A model generated the notes under the pieces. It was given only the letters and a program-made list of their open reading frames with translations. It did no database searches and was not told the DNA's origin. A stretch of 6,109 bases of DNA from Myxococcales bacterium. Its GTDB lineage: Bacteria; Myxococcota; Myxococcia; Myxococcales; Anaeromyxobacteraceae. Positions 1-5,689 of this stretch are shown in pieces (position 1 is the stretch's first letter; each line of letters opens with the position of its first letter). Location of the stretch: assembly GCA_021779335.1 (NCBI GenBank), contig JAJYAW010000188.1, positions 1 through 6,109 on the forward strand, read 5' to 3'. Position numbers and translations under genes: made by a program.

Positions 1-98
1 CTCCAGCCGAGCGCCTGCCGCGGAAGCGGTCGGCGGGGGGAGCGGCGCGCAAGAAGGCCCCGGCGGCCAAGGCCCGGCGGCGCGGGCCGGCGCGCTGA
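1..98 (+). CDS. C-terminal end of an unidentified gene (partial, 5' end outside window)
   Basis: Read in the frame starting at base 3, the sequence is open for 31 codons to a TGA at 96-98. The encoded tail is rich in Lys, Arg, Ala and Pro: 12 of 31 residues are basic and only one is acidic. This looks like a disordered, nucleic-acid-binding C-terminal extension of the kind seen on several DNA- or RNA-binding proteins of GC-rich bacteria. No domain is visible, so the protein cannot be named. Because rnc (RNase III) often precedes era in bacteria, a tailed RNase III is one guess, but nothing seen here proves it. Random GC-rich DNA also stays open easily, so even the coding status is moderate. 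Confidence 0.45.
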   Translation, partial: PAERLPRKRSAGGAARKKAPAAKARRRGPAR

Positions 99-117
99 AG
101 GGCCTGGCGCCATTCGC

Positions 118-146
118 TTGCCGCGACCGCCCGTCGCCGCTAGCAT
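118..146 (+). promoter_or_regulatory. Candidate sigma70-type promoter for the cyclophilin pair
   Basis: TTGCCG at 118-123 (4 of 6 to the -35 consensus) and TAGCAT at 141-146 (4 of 6 to the -10 consensus) are separated by exactly 17 bases. The box is in the only gap between the upstream stop (96-98) and the ATG at 154. The -10 ends 7 bases before the ATG, so the predicted transcript would begin at or within a base or two of the start codon. The bases around the -35 resemble those of the promoter at 3786 (both carry TTCGCTTG followed by a base and C). Confidence 0.5.
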
Positions 147-153
147 CCCGCCC

Positions 154-741
154 ATGAAAACGACCCTCACGCTCGCCCTGCTGGCGCTCGCCGCGCCGGC
201 CTTCGCCGAAGCCCCCGCCAAGCCGGCCCCGGCCGCCGCCGCGCAGTACGCCACCTTCGAGACCTCCGCCGGCAAGATCGGCGTCAAGCTGCTCACCGCG
301 CGCGCGCCCAAGACGGTCGCCAACTTCATCGGCCTGGCCACCGGCACCAAGGAGTGGACCAACCCCCGCACCCACAAGAAGGGGGTGGGGCCGCTCTACG
401 ACAACACCACCTTCCACCGGGTCATCCCCAACTTCATGATCCAGGGCGGCGATCCGCTCGGCAACGGCATGGGCAACCCCGGCTACACCTTTGCCGACGA
501 GTTCCACCCGGACGACGTCTTCAAGCCCGGCCTGCTGGCCATGGCCAACTCCGGCCCCAACACCAACGGCTCGCAGTTCTTCATCACCGAGGTGGCCACC
601 ACCCACCTGAACGGCAAGCACACCATCTTCGGCGAGGTGGTCTGCGGCTTCGACCTGGTCGGCAAGATCGCCCGCGCCGGCAACGGCGCCACCAAGCTGA
701 ACCACGTGGCCATCGGCGCGACGGCCCCCACCTGCAAGTAG
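154..741 (+). CDS. Exported cyclophilin-type peptidyl-prolyl cis-trans isomerase (PpiA-like)
   Basis: This 195-residue protein should catalyse cis-trans isomerisation of X-Pro bonds in exported proteins. The ATG at 154 is preferred over the in-frame TTG at 118 because it begins a clean signal peptide: Lys2, a hydrophobic run at 5-17 and an AFA cleavage site after residue 18, then an Ala/Pro-rich linker to about residue 30. The cyclophilin fold covers about 31-194. Active-site residues matching human CypA are Arg89 (in FHRVI), Phe94, Met95, Gln97, Ala131, Asn132, Gln141, Phe143 and His156. The position equal to Trp121 of CypA is His151, which in other cyclophilins goes with weak cyclosporin binding. 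There is no lipobox Cys, so a soluble periplasmic protein is expected. No Shine-Dalgarno precedes the ATG. The next gene, a paralogue, starts 29 bases downstream and is probably cotranscribed. Confidence 0.93.
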   Translation: MKTTLTLALLALAAPAFAEAPAKPAPAAAAQYATFETSAGKIGVKLLTARAPKTVANFIGLATGTKEWTNPRTHKKGVGPLYDNTTFHRVIPNFMIQGGDPLGNGMGNPGYTFADEFHPDDVFKPGLLAMANSGPNTNGSQFFITEVATTHLNGKHTIFGEVVCGFDLVGKIARAGNGATKLNHVAIGATAPTCK

Positions 742-770
742 CCGGCACGACCACCCAGGACCCCACCGCC

Positions 771-1295
771 ATGGCCAACCCGACCGCCACCTTCGAGACG
801 TCGCTCGGCGACTTCACCGCCGAGATCTACCTGGACAAGATGCCCGTCACGGCGAAGAACTTCCTCGATCTCGCCAAGAGCGGCTTCTACGACGGGCTCC
901 ACTTCCACCGGGTCATCAAGGGCTTCATGATCCAGTTCGGGTGCCCGCACTCCAAGGATCCCAACAGCCCCCGCGCCGGCACCGGCGGTCCGCCGCACGG
1001 CACCATCCCGGACGAGCACCCGGCCGACGCCAAGCTCTCCAACGAGCCGCTCACGCTCTCCATGGCCAACACCGGCCGGCCCAACAGCGGCGGCTCGCAG
1101 TTCTTCATCAACGCCACCCACAACAGCTTCCTGGACTGGTTCAGCCCGGGCGCCTCCAGGCACCCCGTCTTCGGCAAGGTGACCTCCGGCGCCGAGGTGG
1201 TGAAGGCCATCGAGACCACCCCCACCAACAAGGGGGCCGGCGATCGCCCCATCACGCCGGTGCAGGTGAAGAAGATCACGGTGACCGGCTACTGA
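771..1295 (+). CDS. Cytoplasmic cyclophilin-type peptidyl-prolyl cis-trans isomerase (PpiB-like)
   Basis: A 174-residue single-domain cyclophilin with no signal peptide, so it is expected to act on proline bonds of cytoplasmic proteins. E. coli PpiB is 164 residues. Active-site residues are all present: Arg47 (FHRVI), Phe52, Met53, Gln55, Ala99, Asn100, Gln110, Phe112 and His131. The CypA Trp121 position is Phe120, as in E. coli PpiB. Compared with CypA there is an extra loop at about 60-70 (around HSKDPNSPRAG) just after the FMIQ strand, and an extended loop at 122-130. The ATG at 771 follows a weak AGGA (757-760) by 10 bases. It lies 29 bases after the stop of the exported paralogue, suggesting one transcript. 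A GC hairpin starts 6 bases after its TGA. Confidence 0.93.
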   Translation: MANPTATFETSLGDFTAEIYLDKMPVTAKNFLDLAKSGFYDGLHFHRVIKGFMIQFGCPHSKDPNSPRAGTGGPPHGTIPDEHPADAKLSNEPLTLSMANTGRPNSGGSQFFINATHNSFLDWFSPGASRHPVFGKVTSGAEVVKAIETTPTNKGAGDRPITPVQVKKITVTGY

Positions 1296-1300
1296 GCGGT

Positions 1301-1321
1301 CCGGGTGGCGCGCCCACCCGG
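1301..1321 (+). terminator. GC-rich hairpin just after the second cyclophilin gene
   Basis: CCGGGTGG (1301-1308) and CCACCCGG (1314-1321) form a perfect 8-bp stem with a 5-base loop, beginning 6 bases after the stop codon. There is no T-run after it, so it is not a classical intrinsic terminator. It may be a 3'-end stabilising or pausing hairpin, which would fit separation of the cyclophilin unit from era. In such GC-rich DNA a stem of this size can occur by chance. The rest of the 135-base gap (1322-1430) is GC-rich with further short inverted repeats, such as a 6-bp stem at 1385-1399, but no gene. Confidence 0.3.
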
Positions 1322-1415
1322 CCAGAGGGCGGCCCGCGCGCGCCGGCGCCCTGGCCCCCGAAGGACCCCCGGCCCGGTCCAGGGGCCTCCCCAGGAGGCG
1401 CCTGGCCGGGCCGTG

Positions 1416-1424
1416 TGCTATTCA
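1416..1424 (+). promoter_or_regulatory. Candidate extended -10 element for era
   Basis: TG at 1416-1417, one base, then TATTCA at 1419-1424 resembles an extended -10, with 3 of 6 matches in the hexamer. It is a rare AT-richer spot in a GC-rich gap. No recognisable -35 lies 16-18 bases upstream. The element ends 6 bases before the GTG of era, mirroring the geometry of the promoter at 118-146, so transcription would begin at about the start codon. Confidence 0.3.
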
Positions 1425-1430
1425 GGCCCC

Positions 1431-2360
1431 GTGCCCAGGAAGAAGACGCCGTTCCGCGCGGGGTTCGTGGCCCTCATCGGCCGGCCCAACGTGGGGAAGT
1501 CCACGCTGCTCAACCGGCTGCTCGGCGAGCACGTCGCCATCGTCACGCCCCGCCCGCAGACCACCCGGACGCGCATCCTCGGGGTGGTCAACGGGCCGGA
1601 CCACCAGCTCGCCTTCTTCGACACCCCGGGGGTGCACGCCGCCAAGGGGGCGCTCAACCGGCGCATGGTGGACGTGGCGGTGGGGACCCTCCAGGAGGTG
1701 GACGCGGCCCTGGTCATCATCGAGGCCGGCACCGGCCCAGGTGGCCGCGTCGAGATCGGCGAGGGGACCAAGGCGGTCATCGCCGAGGTGGCGCGCAGCC
1801 GGAGGCCGGCCATCCTGGGCATCAACAAGCTCGACCGGGCGCCCAAGGCGTCGCTGCTGCCGGTCATGGAGGCCTACAAGGACCTGCACGCCTGGACCGC
1901 CATCGTCCCCTTCTCGGCCCTCACCGGCGAGAACGTCGAGCGGCTCGTCGAGGTGCTGGCCGCGGCCGTGCCCGAGGCGGAGGCCCCGCTCTTCCCGCCC
2001 GACGTCCTGACCGACCAGGCCGAGCGGCAGCTGGCGGCCGAGTACGTCCGCGAGCAGCTCATGCTCAAGACCTCGCAGGAGATCCCCTACTCGGTGGCGG
2101 TGGAGGTGGAGGAGTTCGACGAGCGCGACCGGCGCGAGGGCGGCGGCCTGGTGCGCATCTCGGCCCTCGTGCGCGTGGAGCGCGAGTCGCAGAAGGCCAT
2201 CGTCATCGGCAAGAAGGGGGCGCTCCTCAAGGCGGTGGGCACCGAGGCGCGGCGGCGGCTGGAGACGCTGCTGGGGGCCAAGGTCTTCCTGGCGCTCCAG
2301 GTGAAGGTGGACGAGCGCTGGACCGAGAAGGCCGGCGCGGTGCGGAGGCTGCTGCCGTGA
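1431..2360 (+). CDS. era: GTPase Era, ribosome small-subunit assembly
   Basis: Era binds the 3' end of 16S rRNA and helps mature the 30S subunit, cycling with GTP. From GTG 1431 the protein is 309 residues, close to the usual 300. GTPase motifs are in order: G1 GRPNVGKS (17-24), G2 around Thr45 in RPQTTRTRI, G3 DTPG (64-67), G4 NKLD (132-135) and G5 SAL (162-164). A KH RNA-binding domain follows, with its GxxG as GKKG (260-263). An in-frame GTG at 1305 would add 42 Pro/Arg-rich residues unlike Era, so 1431 is chosen. There is no Shine-Dalgarno close to 1431; a GGAGG at 1394-1398 is too far. The last bases overlap der, and GGAGG at 2344-2348 inside era serves as its ribosome-binding site. The C-terminus ends in RRLLP. 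Confidence 0.97.
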   Translation: MPRKKTPFRAGFVALIGRPNVGKSTLLNRLLGEHVAIVTPRPQTTRTRILGVVNGPDHQLAFFDTPGVHAAKGALNRRMVDVAVGTLQEVDAALVIIEAGTGPGGRVEIGEGTKAVIAEVARSRRPAILGINKLDRAPKASLLPVMEAYKDLHAWTAIVPFSALTGENVERLVEVLAAAVPEAEAPLFPPDVLTDQAERQLAAEYVREQLMLKTSQEIPYSVAVEVEEFDERDRREGGGLVRISALVRVERESQKAIVIGKKGALLKAVGTEARRRLETLLGAKVFLALQVKVDERWTEKAGAVRRLLP

Positions 2361-3751
2361 GCGCCCGCCCCCTCATCGCCCTGGTGGGCCGCCCCAACGT
2401 GGGCAAGTCGACGCTCTTCAACCGCATGGCCGGCCGGCGCGCCGCCATCGCCCACGACATGCCGGGCGTCACGCGCGACCGGAACTACGCCGACTTCAGC
2501 TGGGATGGGCGCGCCCTCTCGGTGGTCGACACCGGCGGCTTCGAGCCGGAGTCGCGGGACCGGCTCATCGCCCAGGTGCGCCAGCAGGCCCAGCTCGCCA
2601 CCGAGGAGGCCGCCGCGGTGGTGCTGGTGGTGGACGGGCGGGAGGGGCTGACCAACGTCGACCGCGCCGTGGCCGACCTGCTGCGCCGGACCAAGAAGCC
2701 GCTCTTCGTGGCGGTCAACAAGGCGGACACCTCCAGGACCGAGGAGGAGATGCCGCTGGCCGACTTCTACGAGCTCGGCTTCGGCGAGGTCTTCGCCCTC
2801 TCCGCCGAGCACGGCCGCGGCACCTCGGACCTGCTCGAGGCCATCGTGACGGCGCTGGGCGTGCCGGCCGAGCCGCCGCCGCCCGAGGAGGAGGACGAGC
2901 CCGCGGAGGTCAGCGAGAGCGACCGCCCCACCGGCGACATCCGCGTGGCCATCGTGGGCCGGCCCAACGTGGGCAAGTCCACCATGGTGAACGCGCTGCT
3001 CGGGCAGGACCGCTTCGTCGTCTCCGACATCCCGGGCACCACCCGCGACTCCATCGACTCGCTGGTGATCCACCGCGGCCAGCGCTTCGTGGTCACCGAC
3101 ACCGCCGGCATCCGGCGCAAGGCCACCATCTCGGCGCAGGTGGAGGCCTACTCGGTGGTCCGCGCCATGAAGGCCATGGACGACGCCGAAGTGGTGGCGG
3201 TGGTGCTGGACGCCACCGAGGCCGGCGTCGACCAGGACGCCAAGCTGCTGGCGCTGGTGGTGGAGAAGTCCAAGGCGCTGGTGGTGGTGGTGAACAAGTG
3301 GGACATCGCCGAGAAGGAAGGCGCCACCCAGGACTGGTACCGCAAGGAGCTCGACAAGCGGCTGCCCTTCGTGGCCTTCGCCCCCATGCTCTTCGTCTCG
3401 GCCAAGGACGGCCGCGGGGTGGTGCGGGTGCTGGAGAAGGCGGCCCGGCTGGTCGAGCAGTTCCGCGCCCGCTTCCCCACGCCGCAGCTCAACGAGCTGC
3501 TGGAGAACATCCAGGAGTCGCACCCGGCGCCGCTGGCGCGCGGGCTCCCGGTCAAGCTCTTCTACGTGGCCCAGGTGGCCTACGCGCCGCCGACCTTCGT
3601 CATCAACTGCGGGCGCCCGGAGGCCATCCCGGACCACTACCGCCGCTTCGTGGAGAACCGCTTCCGGGAGGCGTTCGGCCTGGAGGTGCCCATGCGGCTC
3701 GTCTTCAAGGAGCGGAAGCGGCGCAAGCGGCCGCCGCGAAAGGAGGGCTGA
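2357..3751 (+). CDS. der: Double-domain GTPase Der (EngA), large-subunit assembly
   Basis: Der has two tandem GTPase domains plus a KH-like domain and acts in 50S ribosome biogenesis. The protein is 464 residues (E. coli 490). Domain 1: G1 GRPNVGKS (11-18), DTGG (58-61), NKAD (121-124), SAE (149-151). An acidic Pro/Glu linker runs about 172-187. Domain 2: GRPNVGKS (201-208), DTAG (248-251), NKWD (313-316), SAK (348-350). The KH-like domain lies at about 365-450, followed by a basic tail (KERKRRKRPPRK). The GTG start at 2357 overlaps the era stop by 4 bases (GTGA) and has GGAGG at 2344-2348, spacing 8, so the two genes are likely translationally coupled. The same frame is open far upstream into era and the cyclophilin gene, but that is a GC-composition effect. 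Confidence 0.97.
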   Translation: MSARPLIALVGRPNVGKSTLFNRMAGRRAAIAHDMPGVTRDRNYADFSWDGRALSVVDTGGFEPESRDRLIAQVRQQAQLATEEAAAVVLVVDGREGLTNVDRAVADLLRRTKKPLFVAVNKADTSRTEEEMPLADFYELGFGEVFALSAEHGRGTSDLLEAIVTALGVPAEPPPPEEEDEPAEVSESDRPTGDIRVAIVGRPNVGKSTMVNALLGQDRFVVSDIPGTTRDSIDSLVIHRGQRFVVTDTAGIRRKATISAQVEAYSVVRAMKAMDDAEVVAVVLDATEAGVDQDAKLLALVVEKSKALVVVVNKWDIAEKEGATQDWYRKELDKRLPFVAFAPMLFVSAKDGRGVVRVLEKAARLVEQFRARFPTPQLNELLENIQESHPAPLARGLPVKLFYVAQVAYAPPTFVINCGRPEAIPDHYRRFVENRFREAFGLEVPMRLVFKERKRRKRPPRKEG

Positions 3752-3767
3752 GGATGCGAAGCCCTCC
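3742..3767 (+). terminator. Hairpin spanning the der stop codon, possible terminator
   Basis: GGAGGGCT (3742-3749) pairs perfectly with AGCCCTCC (3760-3767), an 8-bp stem around a 10-base loop. The stem contains the first base of the der TGA. A second small palindrome, GCCGGGCCGGC (3769-3779), follows at once, then a T-rich patch (TTTCGCTT, 3780-3787) that could act as an imperfect U-tract. Position between der and a new promoter supports a termination or attenuation role, but the tract is weak. Confidence 0.4.
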
Positions 3768-3785
3768 CGCCGGGCCGGCTTTCGC

Positions 3786-3815
3786 TTGACGCTGGCTCGC
3801 CCCAGCCCCTAGATT
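3786..3815 (+). promoter_or_regulatory. Sigma70-type promoter for the yfgM-like/bamB-like/nudix unit
   Basis: TTGACG at 3786-3791 (5 of 6 to the -35 consensus) and TAGATT at 3810-3815 (4 of 6 to the -10 consensus) are 18 bases apart. This is the best promoter match in the window and lies in the largest AT-richer patch. A start near 3822 would give a leader of about 43 bases before the ATG at 3865. The region before the -35 matches that of the promoter at 118-146. Confidence 0.65.
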
Positions 3816-3836
3816 GTCGCGGTTTTTCCATCGGTT

Positions 3837-3851
3837 GGCCGCGCTGCGGCC
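3837..3851 (+). other. GC hairpin in the 5' leader of the yfgM-like gene
   Basis: GGCCGC (3837-3842) and GCGGCC (3846-3851) form a 6-bp stem with a 3-base loop, within the predicted leader and 5 bases before GAGG (3857-3860), the likely ribosome-binding site. A T5 run (3823-3827) precedes rather than follows it, so it is not a terminator on this strand. It might tune translation, or be chance. Confidence 0.25.
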
Positions 3852-3864
3852 CTAGCGAGGATCC

Positions 3865-4593
3865 ATGTCGAAGAACGCCGAGCTCAGCCGCAAGGACATG
3901 AAGGGGCCCGACCAGTTCCAGGCGGCGGCGGGCGAGGCCGCCGGCTGGCTGACCGGCCATCGGCGGCAGACGGTCCTGGTGGTGGGCGCGGCCGTGGTGG
4001 CGCTCCTGGCGGCCGGGCTGGTCATGTCGCTCAGGGAGCGGCGCGCCCACGAGGCCGGCGTCGCCCTCTCGGCCGTCTACAAGGCGGCCGGCGCCGACGT
4101 CAGCGCCGTCCCGCTCCCCGGCGCGGCCGGCCCCAGCTACGCCAGCCAGGCGGACCGCCAGAAGGCGGTGGTGGAGGCCGGGGCCCGGGCCATGGCGGCC
4201 TACGGCTCGACCCTGCCCGGCGCCCTGGCCGCGCTCGCCGACGGGGACGCGCACTACAAGCTCGGCGAGTGGGACGCCGCCGCGACGGGGTACCAGGCCT
4301 ACCTGGCCGCGGCGCCCCGGGACGACGCCTTCCGCTTCGGCGCGCTGGAGGGGCTGGCCCTGGTGGACGAGGCCAAGGGGAATACCGACGCGGCGCTGGC
4401 GGCCTACGCCCGGCTCGCGGCCGAGGTGCCGTCCCAGGCCGATCGCGCCGACCTGGCCAGGGCCCGGATCCTGGCGGCGGCCGGGAAGAAGGACGAGGCG
4501 AGGAAGCTGCTGGCCACCTTCTCCGAGGTCCACAAGGGCTCCCCCCTGGCCGGCGAGGCCGCCGAGCGGCTCGCCCAGTTGGGCGGCAAGTAG
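3865..4593 (+). CDS. Single-pass membrane protein with TPR-like C-terminal domain, YfgM-like
   Basis: The 242-residue protein has a polar N-terminus (1-35), one hydrophobic segment at about 36-55, and a long Ala-rich helical domain. TPR-like helical pairs are visible at about 117-150 (with YKLGEWDAAATGYQAYL), 157-188 and 195-225. This is the architecture of YfgM, an inner-membrane protein with a periplasmic TPR domain that in E. coli (206 residues) contacts the SecYEG translocon and the chaperone PpiD. The neighbouring bamB-like and der genes strengthen the call, because yfgM, bamB and der are neighbours in E. coli. Arg/Lys flank the segment on both sides, so topology is not decided by charge alone. 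The ATG at 3865 has GAGG at 3857-3860, rather close at 4 bases. Its TAG stop directly abuts the next ATG in the same frame. The function is inferred; it could be another TPR scaffold protein. Confidence 0.75.
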   Translation: MSKNAELSRKDMKGPDQFQAAAGEAAGWLTGHRRQTVLVVGAAVVALLAAGLVMSLRERRAHEAGVALSAVYKAAGADVSAVPLPGAAGPSYASQADRQKAVVEAGARAMAAYGSTLPGALAALADGDAHYKLGEWDAAATGYQAYLAAAPRDDAFRFGALEGLALVDEAKGNTDAALAAYARLAAEVPSQADRADLARARILAAAGKKDEARKLLATFSEVHKGSPLAGEAAERLAQLGGK

Positions 4594-5685
4594 ATGCTCG
4601 GCCTCGCGCTGGCCCTGGCCCTGGCGGCCCAACCGGCCGAGGACGGGCGGCTGCCGCCGCCGGACCGCAAGCTCTACCAGATCGCCTGGCACCGCGACCT
4701 GGCCGGCAAGACGCTGGGCGAGTGGCGGCCGGAGGAGCTGGGCGGGGTGGCGCGGGATCCGGTCACGCGCCTGGTCGTGGCCGGGACGCGCGACGGGTGG
4801 CTCCACGCTCTGCGCGAGGACGGCAGCCTGGCGTGGGAGTTCCAGGGCGGCGGCGCGTTCGCGGGGCAGCCGCTCATCGACGGCGACACCGTCTACGCCG
4901 GCTGCAACGACGGCCGGCTCTACGCCCTCGCGCTGGCCACCGGCAAGGAGCGCTGGCGCTACGAGTCGAAGGAGCAGCTGGGCACCCGACCGGCCATCCT
5001 GGGCGGCATCGTCTACGTGGCCAGCCTGCAGGACACGCTCTACGCCGTCGACGCGCGCACCGGCGCCTGGAAGTGGCACTACCGGCGCGAGGTCGGCGAG
5101 GGGTTCACGGTGGAGGGCGCGGCCTCGGTGGCCGCCGCCGACGGCCTGGTCCACGCCGGCTTCTCCGACGGGAGCCTGGTGGCCTTCGAGGCCGGCACCG
5201 GCGCCATCCGCTGGGAGCGCCACGCCGCACCGCGCGGCAACTACACCGACGTCGACTCGCTGGTGCTCTCCGGCGGGAAGCTCTACGCCGCCGCCTTCTC
5301 CGGGGCGGTGGTGGCCCTCGACGCCGCCAGCGGGAAGCCGCTCTGGCAGTTCGAGGTGCCCGAGGCCTCCCGGGTGGCCATGGTGGCGCCCGGCCTGCTC
5401 CTGGCGGTGACCACCAGGAGCGTGCTCGCCCTCTCGCCGGTGGACGGGCACCGCCTCTGGTCCACGCCCCTGCAGGGCTCGCCGGCCGGCGTGCCGCGCG
5501 TGGCCGGCCGGTGGCTGCTGGTCCCCGCCGGGCACGGCGGGCTGCGCATCCTGGAGCTGGCGAGCGGCCGCGCCATGGGCGTCCTCGACACCGGCACCGG
5601 CGTCTCGGCCTCGCTGGCGCTGGCCGGCAACCGCGCCTGGCTGCTCTCCAACGGCGGCTGGCTCCTCGCGCTCCGGTTCGAGTAG
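4594..5685 (+). CDS. PQQ-type beta-propeller protein, BamB-like outer-membrane assembly factor
   Basis: BamB is the propeller subunit of the BAM complex that inserts beta-barrel proteins into the outer membrane. This 363-residue protein (E. coli BamB 392) carries regular propeller repeats, each with an aromatic or aliphatic pair, a Gly turn and a Trp strand: at about 66-83, 105-123, 145-163, 191-209, 235-253, 274-290, 313-331, and a last strand at 353-363. That is consistent with a closed seven- or eight-bladed propeller. The N-terminus (residues 2-12, Leu/Ala only) looks like a short signal peptide with no basic residue. There is no lipobox Cys; the only Cys is residue 104. A more upstream start is excluded by the in-frame TAG immediately before the ATG. 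No clear Shine-Dalgarno is present, so translation may depend on coupling to the upstream gene. It might instead be another secreted PQQ-repeat protein; context favours BamB. Confidence 0.75.
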   Translation: MLGLALALALAAQPAEDGRLPPPDRKLYQIAWHRDLAGKTLGEWRPEELGGVARDPVTRLVVAGTRDGWLHALREDGSLAWEFQGGGAFAGQPLIDGDTVYAGCNDGRLYALALATGKERWRYESKEQLGTRPAILGGIVYVASLQDTLYAVDARTGAWKWHYRREVGEGFTVEGAASVAAADGLVHAGFSDGSLVAFEAGTGAIRWERHAAPRGNYTDVDSLVLSGGKLYAAAFSGAVVALDAASGKPLWQFEVPEASRVAMVAPGLLLAVTTRSVLALSPVDGHRLWSTPLQGSPAGVPRVAGRWLLVPAGHGGLRILELASGRAMGVLDTGTGVSASLALAGNRAWLLSNGGWLLALRFE

Positions 5686-5689
5686 GCCG

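Noticed and set aside
118..153. Earlier TTG start for the exported cyclophilin
   Set aside because: It would add 12 residues (Pro/Arg-containing) in front of a normal signal peptide, and the TTG coincides with the likely -35 element.
1305..1430. Earlier GTG start for era
   Set aside because: The added 42 residues are Pro/Arg-rich and unlike Era. From 1431 the protein has the usual length, and the extra region also contains hairpins and a -10-like box.
941..2356. Plus-strand frame open upstream of der, giving a 936-codon reading
   Set aside because: The upstream part is an out-of-frame reading of the second cyclophilin gene and era, Pro/Arg/Gly-rich. Der proper starts at 2357 with its own Shine-Dalgarno and normal family length.
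2087..3637. Minus-strand open frame (516 codons) opposite era and der
   Set aside because: It is rich in His, Leu, Gly and Arg with no recognisable domain, and lies opposite the strongly conserved era and der codons.
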